DNA of 5,016 nucleotides from Candidatus Bathyarchaeum sp. (GCA_003096235.1 PIXT01000156.1:1-5016); one strand, 5' to 3'. Shown: positions 1-5,016, numbered from the stretch's first letter. The notes: generated from the sequence alone by a model not told the origin. Made by a program: numbers and translations.

Positions 1-2
1 AC

Positions 3-677
3 TATAACGCCGAAGAGTCTTTGCCAAGTTTTCTAAGAGACATCACAGAATCCCAAAAAACAGGAATTTCTCCTGAAAAAAGCATAATTCACGCAACAAA
101 ACGCAGAGACTACGGACCGTTCTCCCAGTTTCTAGAGTTAGTCCGCAGCCAAATCGAGTGGGGAGTATCACTAAAAGACATCTTTGAAAACTTTAAACAA
201 AAAATCAGCAGCTGGCAAGTTCTCATAAACTTCATGATGATGGTTGAAACAATCGAAGTAGGTGGAGGACCTGTACGCTCGTTAGAGATTCTTTCAGAAT
301 ACAGCGAAAAAGAGTTTGAATCCCAAGTCAACAAACGAGCACTACTCAAACCGTACGTCATTTTGGCGTTTGTCTGGAGTGTACTCATAGCATTAACAAC
401 AACAATAGTAACAATGACGATGTACATCCTAACAGAGTTTTCAACACCAACATTGTATGCATCGATGTCCTCAGAAATCGCAGGACAAATCGGAGTTTTC
501 TCATTAGGAATAATCTTCCAATGCTGGATTTCAGGATTCTTCATAGGAAAAATCAGTGAAGGCAACTTCGCCGCGGGTCTAAAATATTGTGCCCTTCTCG
601 CAATAACCGCTTATGTATCACTTGTGCTTTCGCAAAGCTTTCTTGTTGAACTCTTCGGAGTGGCGCCCCCAGTATAG
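3..677 (+). CDS. TadC/ArlJ-type T2SF membrane platform protein, C-terminal part (5' end off window)
   Basis: This is the C-terminal portion of an inner-membrane platform protein of an archaeal type IV pilus, archaellum or secretion-like machine. Family members sit in the membrane, contact the hexameric ATPase and help move pilins into the filament. The frame is open to the left edge (YNAEESLPSFLRD...), so the TTG at 21 is not a real start. About 224 residues are visible. Residues 1-115 are a cytoplasmic T2SF domain: LPSFLRDITESQKTGIS near the start, KRRDYGPF at about 33-40, then VGGGPVRSLEILSEYSE at about 86-102 as the conserved GG motif. Three hydrophobic spans follow at about 117-144, 159-182 and 192-214, ending at AAGLKYC...LFGVAPPV and TAG 675-677. 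Archaeal relatives usually carry two T2SF domains, so this is probably the second. The 23-base gap to the first pilin-like gene suggests one operon. The family is clear. I cannot tell pilus (TadC) from archaellum (ArlJ/FlaJ) type, though the non-archaellin neighbours favour a pilus-like system. Confidence 0.85.
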   Translation, partial: YNAEESLPSFLRDITESQKTGISPEKSIIHATKRRDYGPFSQFLELVRSQIEWGVSLKDIFENFKQKISSWQVLINFMMMVETIEVGGGPVRSLEILSEYSEKEFESQVNKRALLKPYVILAFVWSVLIALTTTIVTMTMYILTEFSTPTLYASMSSEIAGQIGVFSLGIIFQCWISGFFIGKISEGNFAAGLKYCALLAITAYVSLVLSQSFLVELFGVAPPV

Positions 678-684
678 AACAGTT

Positions 685-691
685 AAGGTGA
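685..691 (+). promoter_or_regulatory. Ribosome binding site for the pilin-like gene at 701
   Basis: AAGGTGA matches the anti-Shine-Dalgarno tail of archaeal 16S rRNA and sits 9 bases before ATG 701. Its last three bases (689-691) form an in-frame TGA, so the ribosome site and the upstream stop together fix the start. Confidence 0.7.
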
Positions 692-700
692 ACACAAACA

Positions 701-1744
701 ATGCCAGCAACTTCGATTGATTCATTCTTTGCGTGCACACTTATTGTAATTGTAGTAATGGTGTCTATGGTTGCAACAACAAGGATAGTTTCACCATACA
801 TCGACAGCATGCAGGACTTAAACGAAGAAGAATACTTGCGCAAAATAGTTGAAAACATACTAGTCAGTCCTGGAAATCCAACGAATTGGGGCAAAAATCA
901 GACATTAACTCCAACAGCGTTTGGTTTAGCTAAAGAAAACTCGTTTACATATGAACTTGACCGCGACAAAATTTGCAGACTAAACAGCAACAACACGTAT
1001 GCTCTGAACTATTTGGAGATATTTGAAGCCATAAGGCTGGAAAAAGTTGCTCTCAGATTTACGTTTACACAGATTATGGACGTTTCAGTTACATTGGACT
1101 CAAACGTTACAGACGCAGAGTCAAGCACATACACATTTAACATTTCAGTAAACAGAAACCAAGCGCCCGTAGCCACAAATTTGCATTGCTATGTGGTTGC
1201 TAACAACTTTCTAAACGACACATACTCAAGCACCTCAAGCACAGGGCAGGGAGTTGTTGACGTAGAAATTCCAAACACATCAAACGGAACTGCGTTACTT
1301 GTTGTTTTTGCGCGGTCGCCTTACGACAACCGAGTGACAGCTCAAGGAGTCTGCATGTTTAGGCATCTTTCGCCTGAGCCTTTACCGAACAACACGTTTC
1401 TTAGCTTAAGTCCACTTAACAACACGTTACTAACAGACCCAAACGTTTCTGGAGTGACATTGCAGACAGTTTATCAGTTTTCATACGGTTATGAATCCTC
1501 TTTGAGTTCAACCTCAAACGAAACATACACTATTCCAACCGTTTTGGACTCAAGTCCAAAGGTATTAGTAGTAACAGGTTGGAACGGTTCCTCCTTTTTT
1601 GTAGAATATACTACATATCCACAGGTTCCTACTGAAATGGGAGCCAACGTTGAAGACGCGGAATGTTATTCGCTTAATTACATAGTATTGGTGGACCAAG
1701 TTTTCTATCGTTTGAACGTGCAGTGTGGAGGTCCCAGCTTGTGA
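701..1744 (+). CDS. Leaderless pilin-like, single-pass surface protein (sequon-rich)
   Basis: This is a 347-residue protein that I do not recognise as a named family. Residues about 8-29 form one hydrophobic helix, followed by an acidic stalk-like helix (IDSMQDLNEEEYLRKIVENIL, split around residue 40) and a large, probably beta-rich ectodomain. SPGNPTNWG at 56-64 looks like a short conserved motif. There are 12 N-X-S/T sequons (for example NQT 66, NVT 135, NIS 147, NET 273, NGS 295) and five ectodomain cysteines (92, 163, 218, 322, 342), as expected outside the cell. The start is secure: AAGGTGA at 685-691 is a good ribosome site, and an in-frame TGA at 689-691 blocks any extension. The N-terminus (SIDSFFACTLIV) aligns with TIEAFFATLLIF of the next gene but has no basic leader or cleavage site. 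It is probably a minor pilin or pseudopilin of the machine encoded upstream. The stop lies inside the next start (GTGA). Confidence 0.8.
   Translation: MPATSIDSFFACTLIVIVVMVSMVATTRIVSPYIDSMQDLNEEEYLRKIVENILVSPGNPTNWGKNQTLTPTAFGLAKENSFTYELDRDKICRLNSNNTYALNYLEIFEAIRLEKVALRFTFTQIMDVSVTLDSNVTDAESSTYTFNISVNRNQAPVATNLHCYVVANNFLNDTYSSTSSTGQGVVDVEIPNTSNGTALLVVFARSPYDNRVTAQGVCMFRHLSPEPLPNNTFLSLSPLNNTLLTDPNVSGVTLQTVYQFSYGYESSLSSTSNETYTIPTVLDSSPKVLVVTGWNGSSFFVEYTTYPQVPTEMGANVEDAECYSLNYIVLVDQVFYRLNVQCGGPSL
1727..1732 (+). promoter_or_regulatory. Strong ribosome binding site choosing GTG 1741
   Basis: GGAGGT lies inside the last codons of the preceding gene, 8 bases before GTG 1741. The alternative GTG 1723 lies upstream of this site and has no comparable site of its own, so 1741 is the better start. 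Confidence 0.75.
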
Positions 1745-2166
1745 GATTTAGAAAAAACTGTAAAGGACAAATACGAACAATAGAGGCATTCTTTGCGACA
1801 CTTTTGATATTTGCAACTTTGGCACTTATTCCATCTCAACTTGGCGCGGAAAAAACGCATTACAACACGTTGCACTCAACCGGGACACAAGCCATAGTTA
1901 CAGTTGACAGCAACGCAAAACTATCAGAACTAATAGATGCAAACAACTGGACAGCTTTGACAAACTGTTTCCAATCAGTTTTGCCAGTTAGTCTTTGGTT
2001 CAATGTTACGGTTTTTGACGAAAACATGAACACTCTAAACGATGATTTTGTTTCGAACGGAGGGGCAGTAAACGCAGAAATCGTTGCTATTAACTACGTT
2101 TGCGCATCCTCAAACGAAAACTACGCTGTCTATGTCGTTCGGCTACAGTTAGCGGAGGCAAAATAA
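1741..2166 (+). CDS. Pilin-like protein with class III (prepilin) leader
   Basis: This is a small type IV pilin-like or pseudopilin protein of 141 residues from GTG 1741. A GTG at 1723 in the same frame would add six residues, but GGAGGT at 1727-1732 lies 8 bases before 1741 and GTG 1741 overlaps the previous stop as GTGA, so 1741 is preferred. The leader MRFRKNCKG is basic, with predicted prepilin-peptidase cleavage between G9 and Q10 (KG|Q). It is followed by QIRTIEAFFATLLIFATLA, a hydrophobic helix to about residue 32 with Glu at mature position +6. The ectodomain (33-141) has two sequons (NWT, NVT) and two cysteines (in LTNCFQ and NYVCAS) that could form a disulfide. Its helix start resembles that of the upstream gene (I-[ED]-[AS]-F-F-A), so the two N-termini look paralogous. 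It is probably co-translated with its neighbours. The exact subfamily is not recognised. Confidence 0.78.
   Translation: MRFRKNCKGQIRTIEAFFATLLIFATLALIPSQLGAEKTHYNTLHSTGTQAIVTVDSNAKLSELIDANNWTALTNCFQSVLPVSLWFNVTVFDENMNTLNDDFVSNGGAVNAEIVAINYVCASSNENYAVYVVRLQLAEAK
2154..2158 (+). promoter_or_regulatory. Probable ribosome binding site for the gene at 2171
   Basis: GGAGG sits in the last codons of the preceding gene, 12 bases before ATG 2171. The spacing is slightly long, but it is the only Shine-Dalgarno-like run nearby. Confidence 0.5.
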
Positions 2167-2170
2167 AACA

Positions 2171-2950
2171 ATGGGAAGAGCTTTTCGCAAACGCAAAAAT
2201 TCAGGACAAACGCTCATCATTACAGCGTTAGTTATAGCGTTGCTAATTCTTTCTGTGGTTTACGGCGTTTTTGAAGCAGGAAGAAGAAACGAAACACGCT
2301 CAGCAAAAACACTAAACACTCATGTCTTAGCCACAAAATTAGGTTTGAAAAACACATTAACAAGCGCGTTGGTAAACGTTACTAACGGAGGAGAAAACCA
2401 AGTCCTAACAACAAACATTAACGAATACGTTTCATTTGTTGGAAACCAATCATACTTTGGGAAATGCACTGTTCTGTTTACGGAATGTGATGTTTCACCA
2501 TATGAATCAGGCATGTGGATTTCATGGGGTTCAGACGGAAAAGGAGTTTCCAGTGCATATGCAAACTTTACTTTGACTGTTACGGGAACAGACTCTGAGA
2601 TTCAAATGGAACATACAACTAACATAACAACGTCAATCACTGTAGATGGAACGTACATCGCCTTGGGAGAAACAAACAAACAGGTAAACATAACATGCAA
2701 TGTACTCAACGAAGGAGAACCCGCTTTAGCACAAAATATCACAGCATATTATGAATATGACGGAGACCCATCAGACCAGAACTGGATAACAGTAGATTCA
2801 CCAACCGTCACGGATTACGGAAAAGGCTCTTACACTTTATCTTTTGTTGCAACAACTCAAACAATAGGCGATCCAGTACTAGTTTCAACACACATTTATG
2901 ACATCCGAGACGTTTTTGTCTTAGCGAATGTTACATGCACCGAAACATGA
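2171..2950 (+). CDS. Pilin-like surface protein with prepilin-type leader and C-terminal Ig-like domain
   Basis: This is a 259-residue single-pass surface protein and the third pilin-like member of the operon, starting 4 bases after the previous stop. The leader is strongly basic (MGRAFRKRKNSG), with likely cleavage at G12|Q13. The hydrophobic helix is QTLIITALVIALLILSVVYG (13-32). Unlike its neighbour it has Thr, not an acidic residue, at mature +6, and Ile at +5. A helical stalk follows (RRNETRSAKTLNTHVL), then a beta-rich region at about 60-145 with C99 and C106 and the phrase MWISWGSDGKGVSSAYANFT at about 115-134. The last part (about 148-257) looks like an Ig-like or CARDB-like beta sandwich: ITVDGTYIALGE...VNITCNVLNEGEPA...YTLSFVATT...HIYDIRDVFVLANVTC. 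There are eight sequons. The lack of the acidic residue suggests a tip or initiating subunit, by analogy with GspK of type II secretion; that role is inference. It ends at TGA 2948-2950 and appears to be the last gene of the operon. Confidence 0.8.
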   Translation: MGRAFRKRKNSGQTLIITALVIALLILSVVYGVFEAGRRNETRSAKTLNTHVLATKLGLKNTLTSALVNVTNGGENQVLTTNINEYVSFVGNQSYFGKCTVLFTECDVSPYESGMWISWGSDGKGVSSAYANFTLTVTGTDSEIQMEHTTNITTSITVDGTYIALGETNKQVNITCNVLNEGEPALAQNITAYYEYDGDPSDQNWITVDSPTVTDYGKGSYTLSFVATTQTIGDPVLVSTHIYDIRDVFVLANVTCTET

Positions 2951-2983
2951 ATTTTCAGCTAAACTATTACACACAAATAATGC

Positions 2984-2997
2984 TATATTTTCTTTTT
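2984..2997 (+). terminator. Possible T-rich archaeal terminator of the pilin operon
   Basis: The 45 bases between the convergent stops (2951-2995) end in TATTTTCTTTTT on the + strand, with TTTTCTTTTT at 2988-2997 overlapping the stop of the opposite methyltransferase gene. Archaeal termination often needs only a T-run without a hairpin, and I see no convincing hairpin. The - strand of this gap shows no comparable T-run. Confidence 0.4.
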
Positions 2998-3472
2998 ACT
3001 TCCCAAAGAGTACATGAATTTCGTGAGGAATTCGCAAAAGACGAACTATGCCAAATCCCTTTTTAGTGTCAAAATAGCGAGTAATACGACATCTACAGAA
3101 TAATTGTCTATTTTTTGCATAAGCTGCAAACCATTTGACTCGAAATTTACTAAGGTGGTATGGATTTTTTCCTCCAAGCTTATCTCCTAACCAATGTGGA
3201 CATAAAAGTTCTACTTGACTGCTTGAAACCCTGACCATTTCATCAAGAACTTTAACAGGTTCAGGAACATGTTCTATAACATGAGAAGAGTAAACAACAT
3301 CGAAACTGCTGTTACGGAAAGGAAGAAACTTAGAATCACATAAAACAAAGTTTTTTATGTTCTTAACATTAATGGATTTGCCTTCCTGTAACCTGTGACC
3401 AGCATCCTTAATGAAAAGGTCACAGTTCACGTCTCCTTTATGAAAAGAACCACAACCTACATCTAGTATCAT
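2996..3472 (-). CDS. Class I SAM-dependent methyltransferase (Methyltransf_11-like), short form
   Basis: This is a 158-residue cytosolic methyltransferase of the Rossmann type that would transfer a methyl group from S-adenosylmethionine. Motif I is at the very N-terminus (MILDVGCGSFHKGDVNCD): the glycine-rich loop is at residues 3-9, and D18 is the likely ribose-binding acidic residue. CDSKFLPF (45-52) carries the adenine-contacting Asp46. FDVVYSSHVIEHVPEP (57-72) is the typical post-II/motif IV stretch. The C-terminal part is variable and basic (KNPYHLSKFRVKWF, then RYFDTKKGFGIVRLLRIPHE). The start is fixed: the only in-frame upstream stop is the TGA of the preceding glycosyltransferase (3488-3490), with no other start codon between. 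The N-terminal helices usual in the family are therefore absent. Following two glycosyltransferase genes with a 15-base gap, it probably methylates a sugar or lipid-linked glycan, but the substrate cannot be read from the sequence. Confidence 0.85.
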   Translation of the reverse strand: MILDVGCGSFHKGDVNCDLFIKDAGHRLQEGKSINVKNIKNFVLCDSKFLPFRNSSFDVVYSSHVIEHVPEPVKVLDEMVRVSSSQVELLCPHWLGDKLGGKNPYHLSKFRVKWFAAYAKNRQLFCRCRITRYFDTKKGFGIVRLLRIPHEIHVLFGK

Positions 3473-3483
3473 TTTATCCTTAA

Positions 3484-3489
3484 CACCTC
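3484..3489 (-). promoter_or_regulatory. Ribosome binding site of the methyltransferase gene
   Basis: On the - strand this reads GAGGTG, 11 bases before ATG 3472. It overlaps the TGA stop of the upstream glycosyltransferase (3490-3488), which suggests coupled translation. Confidence 0.6.
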
Positions 3490-4465
3490 ATTTGACATAT
3501 ATTTTGAATCTATTGGCGATCTTTTCTGCTTGATGAGTAATGTTGAAATCCATAAGGGCTTTTTCATAATTATTTTTTTGTATCGTTAGTTTCTCTTCAG
3601 GTGATAAATTGTAGAACCATCTCAATTTATTTTTGAGACATTCAATGTCTCCGACAGGATATATAAACGACTGTTTTAATGAATCTGTAGCTCCACAAAC
3701 ATCAGAAGAAAATACAGGTAAACCATGACCCATAGCAGTTATTGTAGATACACAATGGCCTTCACTTGAACTATTTTGAACATAAACGTCTTTGGTTAAA
3801 AACCATCTATCATAATCTTCATCGCTTATGTAGCCATCAATAAAGATGTTATCGGACTTCTGCAATTGTCTGACTCTGCTTTTCAATGATTCCATAAGTG
3901 CTCCTTTTCCAGCGATATGAAGAGTCAAATCAAAACCCTCATCTATAAGGTCACTCACTGCTTCAATCAAGCCTAGAAATCCCTTTCTTTCTCTTAGAAA
4001 ACCCATAGAACCTATCTCAAGATGCTTAGCAGCAACGTGAGACACTTTTTCCCCAATAGATATGCCATTGTTTATCACTATGCTTTTTTTCTCAGCTTCA
4101 GGGAAGAATGAGATCAATCTATCTTGTATCCCATTACTGACACAAATAATTTCATCCACTTTTTCTATCGTTTTTTTTGTATCCTTAATCTTTGATAGGT
4201 CTCTGAGACGTTCATAAAGTTCAAATCTATGACATCTCACAACAATGGGTCTTCTGACAAGTGACTTTAACAGTGAAATTGTCCAAGCTGCTCCTGCAAG
4301 ATACTCTACAAAGACTAAATCACTTCTTTTGGCTGCAATTACAAACTTGAGAAGATTAGGAACTTTGCTAAACCTGAAAAATACAACTTCATTGTTTATC
4401 GCTAATCCTTCGAACAAGTCCTTGAAAAAATGTTCCAGATTGTTAGCTACAAACAGAATCTTCAT
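3488..4465 (-). CDS. GT-B glycosyltransferase, family 4-like
   Basis: This is a 325-residue retaining-type glycosyltransferase that would add a sugar from a nucleotide donor to a growing glycan on the cytoplasmic side of the membrane. The N-terminal Rossmann half starts MKILFVANNLEHFFKDLFEG and includes VVRCHRFELYE (75-85) and VDEIICVSNGIQDRL (103-117). The C-terminal donor-binding half includes INNGIS (131-136), GSMGFLRERKGF (152-163, with the phosphate-contacting R/K-G), LHIAGKG (182-188), GYISDEDYDRWF (211-222) and SSSEGHCVSTITAMGHGLPV (232-251). In the family's E-x7-E motif the first Glu (E235) is present but the second is Thr243. No signal peptide or membrane span is seen. An in-frame TAA at 4474-4472 fixes ATG 4465 as the start; the ribosome site is weak (GTGAT at 4478-4474). 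Its ATGA overlaps the stop of a possible micro-gene upstream. The sampled sequence is more A+T-rich than the pilin operon. Donor and acceptor are unknown. Confidence 0.88.
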   Translation of the reverse strand: MKILFVANNLEHFFKDLFEGLAINNEVVFFRFSKVPNLLKFVIAAKRSDLVFVEYLAGAAWTISLLKSLVRRPIVVRCHRFELYERLRDLSKIKDTKKTIEKVDEIICVSNGIQDRLISFFPEAEKKSIVINNGISIGEKVSHVAAKHLEIGSMGFLRERKGFLGLIEAVSDLIDEGFDLTLHIAGKGALMESLKSRVRQLQKSDNIFIDGYISDEDYDRWFLTKDVYVQNSSSEGHCVSTITAMGHGLPVFSSDVCGATDSLKQSFIYPVGDIECLKNKLRWFYNLSPEEKLTIQKNNYEKALMDFNITHQAEKIANRFKIYVK

Positions 4466-4545
4466 GCTTCTTTATCACTGCTCGCGTTTTTTTGGACAAG
4501 GGTTTCAATAACGTTACATGCCGGTCCATAACCAATAAGCAACAT
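4462..4545 (-). CDS. Possible 27-residue micro-gene between two glycosyltransferases
   Basis: The 86-base gap between the two glycosyltransferase genes holds an ATG-started frame of 27 codons (begins MLLIGYGPACN, ends NASSDKEA). Its TGA overlaps the ATG of the family 4 glycosyltransferase as ATGA (4465-4462), the usual mark of coupled archaeal genes. It starts 6 bases after, and in the same frame as, the stop of the upstream glycosyltransferase. GGAGG lies 13 bases before the ATG, longer than ideal. The first half is hydrophobic and the second half charged and polar. I recognise no family. It may be a real small protein, a leader that couples translation, the remnant of a deleted gene, or chance, since 27 open codons are not rare. 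Confidence 0.35.
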   Translation of the reverse strand: MLLIGYGPACNVIETLVQKNASSDKEA

Positions 4546-4551
4546 TGATTT

Positions 4552-5016
4552 TCATTTTCCTCCGAATCTAGCGTGGATGTAGCCTTTGATGAGATTATAT
4601 CTGCAGGATATAACTGCGCTCAAAATTGTTTTGGCGAATCCTCTTTTGGCGGTCTTCCAATAGTATTTTCCTCTCCGGTAGTGACGGGCAGGGTCTTCTT
4701 TTGGCCGCAAATGAATGTTCTTGACATGAAAAAATTTAGTAGGATATTTTGCTTTGATACATTGTTGCATAAATGTGTCTTCTCCTTGTTCTATTGTTTT
4801 GATTTTTTCTGGATCTTCACATTCAGCTCTTACTTTGAGGTCTACAGCATAAATTCCACTAAGTTTGTCAGTTGTCCATAACGGAAGAAAACGTAATCCC
4901 CTTTTGATTAGAGTTCTCCAGTTGACAGGAAAATCAAAATGTTCAAAAGAAATGAAAGGAAACTGCGTTATCTGGTTTAGCAATCCATGGATTTTGGGAT
5001 CAAGGATAATGTCAGC
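4552..5016 (-). CDS. Family 2-like (GT-A) glycosyltransferase, C-terminal part (5' end off window)
   Basis: This is the C-terminal 154 residues of a glycosyltransferase; the frame is open to the right edge, so the TTG at 4983 is not its start. The visible part begins ADIILDP, which matches the region just after the metal-binding D-x-D of GT-A enzymes, whose first Asp would lie off the window. SGIYAVDLKV at about 53-62 matches the acceptor-side segment that often reads SGxYAVRR. EQGEDTFMQQC at about 76-86 carries the E-D pair expected for the catalytic base. NIHLRPKEDPARHYRRGKYY at about 100-119 is typical of archaeal family 2 members. The tail is basic (GFAKTILSAVISCRYNLIKG...HARFGGK) and could touch the membrane. 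It would act on the cytoplasmic face, adding a sugar to a lipid-linked glycan. It is the first visible gene of the - strand operon and ends at TGA 4554-4552, 86 bases before the next glycosyltransferase. Confidence 0.75.
   Translation of the reverse strand, partial: ADIILDPKIHGLLNQITQFPFISFEHFDFPVNWRTLIKRGLRFLPLWTTDKLSGIYAVDLKVRAECEDPEKIKTIEQGEDTFMQQCIKAKYPTKFFHVKNIHLRPKEDPARHYRRGKYYWKTAKRGFAKTILSAVISCRYNLIKGYIHARFGGK
4559..4563 (-). promoter_or_regulatory. GGAGG ribosome-site-like run at the end of the family 2 glycosyltransferase gene
   Basis: On the - strand GGAGG falls in the last codons (FGGK) of the upstream gene. It is 13 bases from the micro-gene ATG at 4545 and 3 bases from an ATG at 4555 that overlaps the stop as ATGA. 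It suggests that translation restarts in the gap, but because GGAGGA also simply encodes Gly-Gly, chance cannot be excluded. Confidence 0.35.

Noticed and set aside
110..894. Long open frames on the - strand across the platform gene and the first pilin gene
   Set aside because: They lie opposite well-supported genes, their translations show no recognisable domains, and they are explained as antisense shadows.
1380..1440. Repeat of AACAACACGTT in the first pilin-like gene, also seen with variations elsewhere
   Set aside because: It encodes the recurrent Asn-Asn-Thr sequon within coding sequence and has no regular spacing; sequon content and codon preference explain it.
2951..2995. A small RNA or hairpin in the junction between the convergent operons
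   Set aside because: Only 45 bases, with no convincing stem on either strand; only a T-rich tract is supportable.
4485..4493. A-AAA-AAC slippery heptamer (on the - strand) in the micro-frame as a programmed -1 frameshift site
   Set aside because: The -1 frame reaches TGA within a few codons, and the downstream gene's own frame has TGA-TAA just before its ATG, so slippage would not join any coding regions.
4552..4554. TGA of the family 2 glycosyltransferase as a recoded (selenocysteine) codon, because the frame continues 29 codons beyond it
   Set aside because: The glycosyltransferase already ends in a natural way, no recoding structure is visible, and no other in-frame TGA in the window suggests recoding. 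A restart at ATG 4545 explains the open frame more simply.
4245..4881. Open + strand frames across the two glycosyltransferase genes
   Set aside because: They overlap clear glycosyltransferase coding sequence on the other strand and show no protein-like domain pattern.

Overview
The window looks like archaeal chromosome, about 40% G+C by eye. Evidence: a TadC/ArlJ-type (T2SF) membrane protein followed directly by proteins with pilin-like N-termini; archaeal class III (prepilin) leaders with a G|Q cleavage site; Shine-Dalgarno sites matching the archaeal 16S tail (GGAGGT, AAGGTGA, GAGGTG); and surface proteins full of N-X-S/T sequons. The style recalls Bathyarchaeia and related Thermoproteota, but the sequence alone cannot prove a lineage.

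Left half (1-2950, + strand): a tight operon entering from off the left edge. It holds the C-terminal part of a T2SF platform protein (to 677), then three single-pass, pilin-like surface proteins (701-1744, 1741-2166, 2171-2950). The second starts at GTG 1741, inside a 4-base GTGA overlap with the first. Together they look like the platform and the minor pilins or pseudopilins of an archaeal type IV pilus-like or secretion machine. The ATPase, and probably the prepilin peptidase, lie elsewhere. The first pilin-like protein has no leader and begins where a processed pilin would begin. The third lacks the acidic residue near the mature N-terminus.

Junction (2951-2995): 45 bases between convergent genes, with a T-rich tract that could end the left operon.

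Right half (5016 to 2996, - strand): a second operon entering from the right edge. It holds the C-terminal part of a family 2 (GT-A) glycosyltransferase, a possible 27-codon micro-gene, a GT-B family 4 glycosyltransferase, and a short class I SAM-dependent methyltransferase. This fits assembly of a surface glycan, such as an N-glycan or exopolysaccharide. Whether that glycan decorates the neighbouring sequon-rich pilins is inference.

No tRNA, rRNA, CRISPR array, insertion sequence or clear promoter was seen. Both operon promoters probably lie outside the window.
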